From Haloarchaeobius amylolyticus (GTDB lineage: Archaea; Halobacteriota; Halobacteria; Halobacteriales; Natrialbaceae): a stretch of 64,000 nucleotides of DNA. The notes under the pieces are model-generated. The model was not told the DNA's origin. It worked only from the letters and a program-made list of their open reading frames with translations, and did no database searches. The stretch spans positions 682,001 to 746,000 of the forward strand of contig NZ_JANHDH010000002.1 of assembly GCF_026616195.1 (NCBI RefSeq). Reading direction: 5' to 3'. Of this stretch, positions 7,607 to 15,353 are shown one piece after another. The position numbers and the translations under genes are program-made. Every line of letters begins with the position of its first letter. The first letter of the stretch is position 1.

Positions 7607-7864
7607 TCACCCCTCGCCCTCTGCCTGCCCGGGTTCGCCGACGGCCTCGACCGGTAACACGTTGTTCAGTTCGAGCATGAGGTCCTCCGCGGAGTCGAAG
7701 GCGTCGCTCTGTGTCTCCGAGACCAGTTCCCCCAGGTTCGCCTCGCCGTCGGCGAGGACGACCGTCACGTCGGACAGGTCGAAGGCGATGTCGTCGCGCA
7801 TCGCCGGGTACGACAGGTCCTCCAGCACCCCCTCGATGTGGCTGAGCTTGACCGTCTGTGCCAT
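7607..7864 (-). CDS. DUF5789 family protein
   Basis: An 85-residue acidic haloarchaeal protein. The pattern 'GVLEDLSYPAMRDD', 'VVLADGEANLGEL' and the C-terminal 'LPVEAVGEPGQAEGEG' matches my recollection of the DUF5789 family, whose function is unknown. In-frame ATGs also exist at 7870 and 7885. I chose 'MAQTVKLSH' because a TATA-like 'TATAAAG' lies about 29 bp ahead on this strand, making it leaderless. It is divergent from the DUF5797 gene. Confidence 0.75.
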   Translation of the reverse strand: MAQTVKLSHIEGVLEDLSYPAMRDDIAFDLSDVTVVLADGEANLGELVSETQSDAFDSAEDLMLELNNVLPVEAVGEPGQAEGEG

Positions 7865-7972
7865 GTCCATGAGTACGCGTGCCACGACCTTTATACTGCT
7901 GCCAAACGGGTGGTTCCGGGCGCCCGACCGCAGACAGAACTCCCAAATAGCGGCTGTGCGTATCCGCGGCTG

Positions 7973-8482
7973 ATGACCCTCTCGGACGAGGCTCGCGAGC
8001 GCCTGGCGGACGTCGTCGAGTTGCAGCCGACGAAGAACGCCGAGCTACAGAAGCGGTGGGGCATGGAGAGTGGGAGCGAGGTCCACCAGTACCTCGAGAA
8101 CGAGCTGAAGGAGTACTACTACCGCGACGACAACAGCCTCATCCGCGCGACGGCCGAGGCCGCGGAGCTGGTCGACGTCGAGCCGGGCGTGGAGGCCGAC
8201 GAGGACGGCGACGGCACCCCGAGTGCGGTCCGGGTGCCCGAGCTGCAGGCCCAGATCTTCGAGGTGCTGGCCGCCCCCGACGAGGACGGTCAGAGCGTCG
8301 TGAGCGTCCTCCACGCGGTCCGCGACGAGTTCGGCCTCGGCGACGACGTGACCGCCGACGACGTGCGCTCCGCGCTCCAGGCGCTCCGGCGCAAGGGCGT
8401 CGTCGAGGTCGTCTACACGACCGTCCCGACGTTCCGGCTCGCGGTCGCTCGCGACGACATCGAGGTCTCCGTCGCCGCCTGA
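7973..8482 (+). CDS. DUF5797 family protein
   Basis: A 169-residue acidic protein opening 'MTLSDEARERLADVV', a pattern I associate with haloarchaeal DUF5797. The N-terminal half ('LQPTKNAELQKRWGMESGSEVHQYLE') resembles a DNA-binding helix bundle and the C-terminal half looks like a winged helix ('VRSALQALRRKGVVEVVYTTVPTFRLA'), so a nucleic-acid-binding role is possible but unproven. The ATG at 7973 lies 26 bp after a TATA-like 'CAAATAG'; the open frame upstream lacks coding character. Its TGA overlaps the next start by one base, so the two genes are co-translated. Confidence 0.78.
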   Translation: MTLSDEARERLADVVELQPTKNAELQKRWGMESGSEVHQYLENELKEYYYRDDNSLIRATAEAAELVDVEPGVEADEDGDGTPSAVRVPELQAQIFEVLAAPDEDGQSVVSVLHAVRDEFGLGDDVTADDVRSALQALRRKGVVEVVYTTVPTFRLAVARDDIEVSVAA

Positions 8483-9324
8483 TGACGGTCGTCTGTTGCG
8501 GCATCGGTGCCGACACCACGAACGTCTCCCTGCGCGATGCTCGCGTCCCCAGAATCGACGAGGACGGTCGCTTCGAGTACGTCCCGATTCCGGAGAAGAC
8601 CCGCGAGACCGACGAACCGCTGACCTACGGGACCATCCCGCGGCGGACCGGCGACGGCACCATGGCAGACCTGCTCGCCAGCCTGACGCCGGACCCCGAC
8701 GGCGCCGGGGAATCCATCACCGACCCCGACGCCATCGCCGCGTACCCGCCCCATCACGACCCGAACTTCGACGCGCTGACCTACGGCGAGCACCGGCCGG
8801 GCTACGTCAACCGGCTGGCCGCGCTCGACGCCGACGGGACCGACGCGGTCGCGTTCTACGCCGGGCTCGAAGGCGCGGACGGGCGGCTCCACCGCTACCT
8901 CGTCGGCTGGTTTCCAGTGGTGAAAAAGACGGTCGTCGAGGCCGACGACGACCCGGAGACGAAGCGCGAGAAGCTCGCGCGCCATCCCGCCAACGCCCAC
9001 ACGCGGCGGGCTGTCGACGGCCTGCCGTACCGGGACGACCGGCGGGTCGTGCTGCTGGACGGTGAGTCGGACCCGGCCGACGGAGACGACGACGAGGTCG
9101 GCCTCCTCGACCGCGCCGGCCCGCAGATGAGCACCTTCGCGGCCTTCGGCGGAGAGCGCCGGGGCTACTTCCTCGACGACGAGTTCGTCCGGGAGTTCGC
9201 GGTCTCGAAACCGGACCACGACCCGGACAGCACGGCGCGGGCCGACAAGGCGGGCGTGACGCGCAAGCCCGCCATCGTCTGTGACCTCACGGCGACCGAG
9301 TTCCGCGAGCGACTGTTCTCCTGA
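8482..9324 (+). CDS. Nmad3-like putative nucleotide-modification protein
   Basis: A 280-residue protein with the N-terminal signature 'CCGIGADTTNVSLRDARVPRIDEDGRFEYVPIPE' style of the Nmad3 family (nucleotide modification-associated domain 3), in which a short beta-rich head is followed by a region naming period and location. 'PHHDPNFDALTYGEH', 'VAFYAGL' and 'HRYLVGWF' are further conserved-looking blocks. The family was predicted from phage and bacterial DNA-modification neighbourhoods; its chemistry is unknown. Here it overlaps the DUF5797 gene (TGATG) with no phage or modification genes around, so it is a chromosomal member. The assignment is from memory of the family and is moderately sure. 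Confidence 0.65.
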   Translation: MTVVCCGIGADTTNVSLRDARVPRIDEDGRFEYVPIPEKTRETDEPLTYGTIPRRTGDGTMADLLASLTPDPDGAGESITDPDAIAAYPPHHDPNFDALTYGEHRPGYVNRLAALDADGTDAVAFYAGLEGADGRLHRYLVGWFPVVKKTVVEADDDPETKREKLARHPANAHTRRAVDGLPYRDDRRVVLLDGESDPADGDDDEVGLLDRAGPQMSTFAAFGGERRGYFLDDEFVREFAVSKPDHDPDSTARADKAGVTRKPAIVCDLTATEFRERLFS

Positions 9325-9333
9325 GTACCCGTC

Positions 9334-10389
9334 TCATTCCAGGCCGGGGCGCTGTCGTCGCCTGCGTGCCGCCAGCAACCGCTTGAGTCTGGTCCCGGGG
9401 CCGCCCTCGATGGGCCAGCCCTTCGTCCGCCAGGCGGGGGGTTCGGGCTGGAAGTCGGGACAGCGCCCGGAGCACTCCCCCGCGGTCTGACAGCGTTCCT
9501 TCGCCGCGCACCACGGCAGCAGGGGGCCGTCCTCGCGCAACTCGAAGTACCGGCAGTCCGGGCGCATCGTGTCGGCGAACGACCGCCAGCCGCGCTCGTA
9601 GGCGCGCTCGGCGATCGCGAGGCGCTTGCCGGCCTTCCACTCGGGGTCGGCGTACCGGAACTCGGCAGCCGAGGCGTCGAAGTCGCCGCCGTCGGGCCGG
9701 TCCAGTATCATCGTCCCCGGGTCGTCGACCGGGAGTCTCCGGGCGTGCCACGCGACGCTGGCGTCGGTCGCTTCGGGGTCGACGGTGAGGATACCGGCCT
9801 GCACCGGCATCCCCTCCAGCAGCACCGGTTCGACCGTCTCGCCGGTCTCGCGGGAGGCCACCCACACCTCGTCGGCGAGTTTCAGGGCCACGTCGTACTG
9901 CACCTGCTCGACCAGCGCGTCGGCCGCGCTCGCGTCGAGGTCGGGCTTGTTCTCGATGGCGATTATCCGACGGACCCAGTCCGGGTAGGCCCACTTCCGA
10001 CGGATCTGGATGCGGTTGCCCTCTTTGCGCTCCTCGATGACACCGCGGGTGCTGGCGCGGTGGATGGCCTCGCGGACGTACCGCCACGGGTAGCCCGGCT
10101 CGGGGAGGCAGTCGCGGTAGTAGGTCCACTCTTCGGGCGCGTGCTGGACGACGTGGAGGAGGTCCGAATCCAGCGCCTCGTGGCCGAAGTTCGCGCGCTG
10201 GCGCAGGCCGTCGGGGTCGCATTCGACGACGATGGTGTCCCAGCGCCGGCGCTTCGTGCCGAGCTGGCGGGCGACGATGATGGGGTCGGTCTCGGCGTCG
10301 TCGGTGTCGGAGCCGGGGGGCCACGACCGCTCGGCCCACCGGCACACCCGCAACTCGAAGCCGAACTCGGTGTCCTCGCCCGGGAGCAT
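9334..10389 (-). CDS. DUF5787 family protein
   Basis: A 351-residue haloarchaeal protein. The opening 'FGFELRVCRWAERSWPP' and internal 'IIVARQLGTKRRRWDTIVVECDPDGL' resemble DUF5787. The middle region 'IIAIENKPDLDASAADALVEQVQYDVALKLADEVWVAS' looks like a restriction-endonuclease-like (PD-ExK) core, with E-N-K as the possible E-x-K catalytic strand. Four cysteines near the C-terminus ('PWCAAKERCQTAGECSGRCPDF') could bind a metal or Fe-S cluster, as in Cas4/AddB-type nucleases. I infer a nuclease-like fold, not a proven nuclease. It is convergent with the Nmad3-like gene, 9 bp apart. Confidence 0.65.
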   Translation of the reverse strand: MLPGEDTEFGFELRVCRWAERSWPPGSDTDDAETDPIIVARQLGTKRRRWDTIVVECDPDGLRQRANFGHEALDSDLLHVVQHAPEEWTYYRDCLPEPGYPWRYVREAIHRASTRGVIEERKEGNRIQIRRKWAYPDWVRRIIAIENKPDLDASAADALVEQVQYDVALKLADEVWVASRETGETVEPVLLEGMPVQAGILTVDPEATDASVAWHARRLPVDDPGTMILDRPDGGDFDASAAEFRYADPEWKAGKRLAIAERAYERGWRSFADTMRPDCRYFELREDGPLLPWCAAKERCQTAGECSGRCPDFQPEPPAWRTKGWPIEGGPGTRLKRLLAARRRRQRPGLE

Positions 10390-10461
10390 GGTGCGGGGTC
10401 GGTGTGCCCGCGGGGAAGGTGTTTCGGTGCTTTCTTGTCGGGTTTCGATATAGTTCCGCGT

Positions 10462-10716
10462 ATGTCCTCACGTGCCGTCGAGACCCTCCTCGTGCTCATC
10501 GCGTTCCTGCTCGCCCTCCTCGTCGACATGGTCGCGACCTACCTCCGGTGGGAAGGCCTGTCGACCGGGGTCGCGGACCTCATCGCCACACTGGTCGTGT
10601 TCCTGCTCGGGGGCTACCTCGCCCTCGCCCTGGTCGCGGCCCTCGGCGAGGGCGACGACGACCCGGTGTCGCTGCTGTACTCGGTCCTCGCCCCGGCCGA
10701 GACCGAGAACCAGTAA
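10462..10716 (+). CDS. Small membrane protein
   Basis: An 84-residue protein with two hydrophobic helices (about 7-26 and 37-60) and an acidic C-terminus 'GEGDDDPVSLLYSVLAPAETENQ'. The ATG at 10462 ('MSSRAVETL') is the first start after the divergent DUF5787 promoter; the frame upstream is antisense shadow. Function unknown. Confidence 0.68.
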   Translation: MSSRAVETLLVLIAFLLALLVDMVATYLRWEGLSTGVADLIATLVVFLLGGYLALALVAALGEGDDDPVSLLYSVLAPAETENQ

Positions 10717-10782
10717 GACAGTCGCTGTAGCGGGGAGTAGTGCGTCTGAAAAGCCGGGATCGGCTCGCGGGGCCGGTGGCGG

Positions 10783-11220
10783 CTAGATGCCGCCGTTCTC
10801 TTGGAGTTCGTCGAGGAACTCGTGAGCGTCCTCGAGGATCTCTCGGGGGCCGTCCTGGGTGACGGTGTTGAAGGCCTGTTCGTAGTCGCGCCACTGCAGG
10901 TCGCGATGTTCCGTCGATAGCTCGGCGGAGGCCTCGTAGGACTTCGCGATGAACAGGTGGACCGTCTTGTGGATGGTCTTCCCGTTCGCCTCGAAGACGT
11001 AGTCGTAGTCTTTGCGGAATCCGTCGATGAGACGGAAGTCGTTGATGCCTGCTTCCTCTTTCACTTCTCGTATCGCGGTCTGTTGGAGCTCTTCGTCTCC
11101 TTCCACGCCGCCCTTGGGGAATTCCCAGTCCCCGGGGCGACTCTTGAGCAGCAAGTACTCGCGCCGGCCCCGCGTATCCCGAAAGAGGATGGCACCTGCG
11201 CTCGTAGCTTCTACTGCCAT
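10783..11220 (-). CDS. Nudix hydrolase (diadenosine tetraphosphatase-like)
   Basis: A 145-residue Nudix protein with a complete Nudix box: Gly37, Glu43, Arg51-Glu52, Glu55-Glu56 and Gly58, fitting GX5EX7REUXEEXGU. The short length, 'SAGAILFRD' start and 'WEFPKGGVE' lead-in are like archaeal and animal Ap4A hydrolases. Likely substrates are dinucleoside polyphosphates or other nucleoside diphosphate derivatives. The start at 11220 ('MAVEATSAG') is chosen over one six codons upstream because a 'CTTAA' box lies 27 bp ahead on this strand. Confidence 0.88.
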   Translation of the reverse strand: MAVEATSAGAILFRDTRGRREYLLLKSRPGDWEFPKGGVEGDEELQQTAIREVKEEAGINDFRLIDGFRKDYDYVFEANGKTIHKTVHLFIAKSYEASAELSTEHRDLQWRDYEQAFNTVTQDGPREILEDAHEFLDELQENGGI

Positions 11221-11360
11221 TACCCATTGGTAAACCATCCCCAGTTAAGAGAATATCGGAGAGCGCGTCAGAGATTGGGCCTCGGTTCCCCTCGCCCCGG
11301 CCCGCGGCGCGAACTCAATGGCTTTTTGACGATGACGCGTCTCTCACTCTATACCTGACC

Positions 11361-11690
11361 ATGAGCTTCGTCACACGCCTCACGCTCCAGAGCGGGGACA
11401 GAGCCGTCCTCGACTCGGTCGTCGACGACATCCGAGAGACGGTCTCGCGCAAGGGCGCAGAGATGAAAGGGCCGCACTCGGCCCCACCGGAACGCCTGCG
11501 CGTTCCCCAGCATCGCAGCCTCTCCGACGACCAGAAGGCGCCGTTCGACCACTGGAACTACACCGTCTACAGCCGCGAGATCGAGATCGTCGGCCACGAC
11601 GAGGTCGCCCGGATGGTCGCCGGCCAGGACCTGCCGCCGTCGGTCCACGTCGAGGTCGAGGTCGAACAGATCCGCTCGATGGGCTCGTAA
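11361..11690 (+). CDS. Stand-alone uS10-like ribosomal protein paralogue
   Basis: A 109-residue protein with the uS10 fold pattern: 'RLTLQSGDRAVLDSVVDDIRETVSRKGAEMKGPHSAPPERLRVPQHRS' aligns with S10 motifs such as the KGP-x-P-L-P-T segment, and the C-terminus 'PPSVHVEVEVEQI' replaces the usual S10 end. True rpsJ in archaea lies beside the EF-1 alpha gene; here there are no translation neighbours, so this is a paralogue (the uS10/mL48-like group). Whether it binds ribosomes or NusB-like partners is unknown. It ends 10 bp before the convergent YihY gene. Confidence 0.78.
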   Translation: MSFVTRLTLQSGDRAVLDSVVDDIRETVSRKGAEMKGPHSAPPERLRVPQHRSLSDDQKAPFDHWNYTVYSREIEIVGHDEVARMVAGQDLPPSVHVEVEVEQIRSMGS

Positions 11691-11700
11691 GCCGTTCTCG

Positions 11701-12732
11701 CTACTCCCCGCGCCGCCAGCGCAGTATCACCCTCCCGGTCCGCTCCGACCCGCCGAGCAACTGCGGTCGGCTGACGTGCTCGCTCTTCGACTCGGCGGTG
11801 TCCGGTTCCGGAAGTTCGACCGTCGTGTCGCCGACCGTGATGGTCACCGGCCCGCCCTCGTCCAGGGCCGCTTGCAGCGCGACGAGGTCCGCGTCGAGTT
11901 CGTCGAACACCGGCGTCTCGACCGTCTCGGCGTGCCAGCCGAGCGTCGCGACGTCCTCCGAGCGCCCCGCAAGCACCGCGTTCAGGGCCGCCCCGACGAG
12001 GACGACCAGCCCGGAGAAGTAGAGCCACGTCACGAGCAGCAGGATGGCCCCGACGACCCCGTAGGCGTCGGCCTTCCCGGCGACGGCGACGTAGTACTGG
12101 AACAGCGATTCGAGCGTCGCCCAGCCGGTCGCCGCGAAGACCGCGCCCGGAATCACCTCCCGGACGGTCACGTTCTCGTCGGGGAAGACGTAGTACATCG
12201 GGAAGAACACGAGCGAGAGCCCCGCGACGAGCAGGAGGAACCCGAGCGCCTCCCCCAGCAGGGACCCGTCGAGGTCGACGAGGGTGCCCGCGCCGGCGGC
12301 GATGGCTGCCGCGACGCCGACCGAGACGAACACGAGGATGCCGTCGGCGAGCTGGTCCGCGAACGTGTTCTCGGCCTCGGACTCGTAGATGTCAGAGAAG
12401 GCGGTGTCGAGGCTGCGGAATATCTTCAGGGTCCCCCACACCAGTGCGACGACGCCGAGGATGGAGACGCTGGCGCTGGCGGTCGCGCGCTGGACCGTCT
12501 CGGTCAGCAACTCGCCGGCGTTGGGCGAGAGGTAGGTCCCGATGCTGAACACCACGTCGAGCGCCAGCCCCTCGCCGCCGACGGCGGTCAGCGCGGCCAG
12601 CAGGACGAGCAGGAACGGTAGCAGGGAGATGAACGCGTGGTAGGCGATGCTCCCGGCCATGAAGGTGAGGTTCTCGGCCCGGACCTCGCGCTGGAGCGCG
12701 CGGAGGAGACCGAGGACCCGTGGCGCATTCAT
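11701..12732 (-). CDS. YihY/BrkB family inner-membrane protein
   Basis: A 343-residue membrane protein with the family's N-terminal block 'ENLTFMAGSIAYHAFISLLPFLLVLLAAL' and the central 'GTLKIFRSLDTAFSDIYE', followed by helices including 'YGVVGAILLLVTWLYFSGLVVLVGAALNAVL'. About six membrane segments are seen, with a soluble C-terminal tail of about 80 residues. The family was once called ribonuclease BN by mistake; it is a membrane protein of unknown transport role. The start at 12732 ('MNAPRVLG') lies 27 bp from a 'CTTATC' box; an upstream in-frame ATG at 12768 would overlap that box. Confidence 0.88.
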   Translation of the reverse strand: MNAPRVLGLLRALQREVRAENLTFMAGSIAYHAFISLLPFLLVLLAALTAVGGEGLALDVVFSIGTYLSPNAGELLTETVQRATASASVSILGVVALVWGTLKIFRSLDTAFSDIYESEAENTFADQLADGILVFVSVGVAAAIAAGAGTLVDLDGSLLGEALGFLLLVAGLSLVFFPMYYVFPDENVTVREVIPGAVFAATGWATLESLFQYYVAVAGKADAYGVVGAILLLVTWLYFSGLVVLVGAALNAVLAGRSEDVATLGWHAETVETPVFDELDADLVALQAALDEGGPVTITVGDTTVELPEPDTAESKSEHVSRPQLLGGSERTGRVILRWRRGE

Positions 12733-12842
12733 ATAGCCTCCATTCGCGGCCGTCGCTGATAAGGGCACGCGGCCGGGTCGTGCGGTCGAGCCCCCGCCGG
12801 CAAGCTCACGCGGTTAAGTAGGCGCGGCCCCTCCGGTCGGAC

Positions 12843-14117
12843 ATGGTAGACCGCGACAGGTTAGTCGAGTTGCGACGCGAGTTCCATCGCTACCCCGAGC
12901 CCGCCTGGCGGGAGTTCTGGACGACGTGCCGGCTGGTCGAGGAGCTGGAGGCCATCGGCGTCGACGAACTCCACGTCGGCCCGGACGCGCTGGCGACGGA
13001 CGAGCGCATGGCCGTCCCCGACGAGGACGAACTGCAGGAGTGGTACGAGGCGGCCCGCGAGCGCGGCGCCCGCCAGGACGTCCTCGACCGGCTCGAGGGC
13101 GGCTACACCGGCGCCGTCGCCGTGGTCGAGCAGGGCCCCGGCCCGACGGTCGGCCTGCGCGTCGACATCGACGCCCTGCCCATCTGGGAGTCCGACGAGG
13201 ACAGCCACCACCCGGCGGGCGAGGGCTTCCGCTCGGAGAACGAGGGCTACATGCACTCCTGCGGCCACGACGGGCACATCACGCTCGGCCTCGGGACGCT
13301 CGAAGCCGTCACGGAGAGCGACTTCTCGGGCACGCTGAAGGTGTTCTTCCAGCCCGCCGAGGAACTCGTCGGCGGCGGGAAGGCGATGGCGAAGTCCGGA
13401 CACCTCGACGACGTGGACTACCTCTTTGCCACCCACCTCGGCCTCGACCACCCGACCGGCGAGGTCGTCGCCGGCATCGACGACTTCCTCGCCGTGAAGC
13501 ACCTCGACGTGGAGTTCACCGGCGCGCCCTCCCATGCGGGCGCGAAGCCCGAGGAGGGCCGGAACGCGGTGCAGGCCCTGGCGACCGCGGTCCAGAACCT
13601 CTACGGCATCCCCCGGCACTCCGACGGGGCGACCCGGGTCAACGCGGGCAAACTGGAGGCTGGCACCGCGGCGAACATCATCCCCGAGCGCGCCCACCTG
13701 GAGTGCGAGGTCCGCGGCGTGACGACCCACCTCAAGGACTACATGGACGAGCGCGCCCAGCAGGTCCTCGACTCGGCGGCCGAGATGCACGGCTGCGAGG
13801 TCGACGTCGAGATCGGCGGCGAGGCCCCGAGCGCGACCAGCGACCAGGACCTCGTCGACCTCGTCGGGGCCGTCGCGGGCGAACACCCCGACGTGGAACG
13901 GCTGGTCGAGCGTGACGCCCTCGGCGGGAGCGAGGACGCGACGTTCCTGATGCAGGCGGTCCAGCAGCGCGGCGGCCTCGCCACCTACGTCTGCGTCGGC
14001 ACCGACCACCCCGGCGGCCACCACACCAGCACCTTCGACGTGGACGAGGCGAGCCTCCCCATCGGCGTCGACGTGCTCGCGGGCGCCATCGAGTCGGTCG
14101 CCGCGAAGCGGCCCTGA
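12843..14117 (+). CDS. M20 family amidohydrolase
   Basis: A 424-residue metallopeptidase-like amidohydrolase. It has 'LRVDIDALP', the metal site 'HSCGHDGH' (138-145, with Cys140 typical of the amidohydrolase/aminoacylase branch), and 'FFQPAEE'. The dimerisation domain has 'GAPSHAGAKPEEGRNAV' and the last ligand 'HHTSTFDVDE' is present. Residues about 48-86 form a lineage insertion seen in AbgA/AbgB-like members. The substrate (N-acyl amino acid, aminobenzoyl-glutamate or similar) cannot be told. A TATA-like 'GTTAAGT' lies 28 bp upstream. Confidence 0.88.
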   Translation: MVDRDRLVELRREFHRYPEPAWREFWTTCRLVEELEAIGVDELHVGPDALATDERMAVPDEDELQEWYEAARERGARQDVLDRLEGGYTGAVAVVEQGPGPTVGLRVDIDALPIWESDEDSHHPAGEGFRSENEGYMHSCGHDGHITLGLGTLEAVTESDFSGTLKVFFQPAEELVGGGKAMAKSGHLDDVDYLFATHLGLDHPTGEVVAGIDDFLAVKHLDVEFTGAPSHAGAKPEEGRNAVQALATAVQNLYGIPRHSDGATRVNAGKLEAGTAANIIPERAHLECEVRGVTTHLKDYMDERAQQVLDSAAEMHGCEVDVEIGGEAPSATSDQDLVDLVGAVAGEHPDVERLVERDALGGSEDATFLMQAVQQRGGLATYVCVGTDHPGGHHTSTFDVDEASLPIGVDVLAGAIESVAAKRP

Positions 14118-14263
14118 ACGACTGACTGCACGCCTGCGGGCAGCCATCGCGACGACCTGTGCAGGAACGAACCCGAAGGCGAGAAAATATTACTCTCGCC
14201 CAACTTTTGGTTTCCTCGATTGTATTGGAAAACTATACAGTACTGGCTACTGAACCGCGGGGT

Positions 14264-14683
14264 ATGGTTGGGAGTATGCATCGGCCGGCAGGGGTCTCGT
14301 TCGCGGCGCTCGTCGCCGCGGGACACGGGTTCTGGATACTGCTCGTGAGCGGGGTGTTCGTGCTGTTCAGCGCATCGTTCCAGTCCGTCTTCGGGGTCGT
14401 CGTCGCGGTCCTGTCGATCCTGTACGGACTGTTCGAGCTATTCCTCGCCGGCGCCCTGTTCAGGCTCACCTCGTGGGCCCGGTTCGTCGGTGTCGCCGTC
14501 TTCACGCTGGCCGCCCTCTGGCACGGTGTCCGCATGTTCGGCGACCTGTCGGCACTGCTCACCTGTGGGCTGAACACGACCTGTGCGGTCCTGCTGTTCA
14601 TCAACGGTGATGCCTTCGGCACGAGCACGGACCGCGCGGACCTCTCGGACGAACACGCCACCAGCATCGGGAGCGGACTCTAG
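14264..14683 (+). CDS. Hypothetical four-helix membrane protein
   Basis: A 139-residue protein with four hydrophobic segments (roughly residues 12-33, 36-60, 66-84 and 93-113) and an acidic C-terminal tail. The first in-frame ATG is at 14159, but a clear 'AACTATAC' TATA-like box at 14231-14238 lies about 28 bp before the ATG at 14264, so the leaderless start 'MVGSMHRPAG' is preferred. No family recognised. Confidence 0.65.
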   Translation: MVGSMHRPAGVSFAALVAAGHGFWILLVSGVFVLFSASFQSVFGVVVAVLSILYGLFELFLAGALFRLTSWARFVGVAVFTLAALWHGVRMFGDLSALLTCGLNTTCAVLLFINGDAFGTSTDRADLSDEHATSIGSGL

Positions 14684-14732
14684 GCCGCAGGATCAACGCG
14701 AACGATTTCCGTCGTCCGACCCCAGAGATGGT

Positions 14733-15353
14733 ATGGGGGAACAGCACACGCCGAGCGTGACGCGTCGCGGTTTCCTCCGCGGCGCGGTGGGCGTCTCGGC
14801 CCTGGCAGTGGCCGACACCACGCGCGCTCAGGCGGGGACGACCCACACGGTCGACATGACCGACACGCTCGTCTTCGACCCGGCGGAACTGATAATCGCC
14901 CCCGGCGACACCGTCGAGTGGGTGAACGTCGGGAACGTCGGGCACAGCGTCACGGCCTACGAGGACCAGATTCCGGCTGACGCCGAGTACTTCGCCAGCG
15001 GCGGCTTCGCCTCCGAGACGGCGGCCCGGACGGGCTACCCCGAGGGGGACATCGGCGGTGGCGGCAGCTACTCGCACACCTTCGAGGTCGTCGGGACCTA
15101 CGAGTACTTCTGCATCCCGCACGAGGGCGTCGGGATGGTCGGCACCATCGAGGTCCGCGAGGGCGGCGCGCCCGCGGTCGAGGAGACGGGGCCGGTGCTC
15201 CCGGACAGCGCGAAGGGAATCGCCATCGCCACGATGAGCGCGATGCTGGCGGTCCTCGGTCTCGCGTACGTCTTCCTGAAGTACGGTGGTGACTACGGCG
15301 AGGGCGGCGGCGGAGAAGGGGGCGGCGCAGCAGGCGGCCCGGGCGCGGTCTAG
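14733..15353 (+). CDS. Halocyanin-like blue copper protein, Tat-exported, C-terminal anchor
   Basis: A 206-residue plastocyanin/azurin-family protein. The N-terminus has a twin-arginine signal (Arg11-Arg12 in 'TRRGFLRG', then a hydrophobic stretch). The type 1 copper site is complete: His71 ('VGHSV'), Cys127 and His130 ('YFCIPH'), and Met135. Instead of the lipobox of classical halocyanin, it has a C-terminal membrane helix (about 160-183) and a Gly/Glu-rich tail, so it is anchored at its C-terminus. It likely shuttles electrons at the outer membrane face. Its stop shares the tetranucleotide CTAG with the stop of the convergent geranylgeranyl reductase gene. Confidence 0.9.
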   Translation: MGEQHTPSVTRRGFLRGAVGVSALAVADTTRAQAGTTHTVDMTDTLVFDPAELIIAPGDTVEWVNVGNVGHSVTAYEDQIPADAEYFASGGFASETAARTGYPEGDIGGGGSYSHTFEVVGTYEYFCIPHEGVGMVGTIEVREGGAPAVEETGPVLPDSAKGIAIATMSAMLAVLGLAYVFLKYGGDYGEGGGGEGGGAAGGPGAV

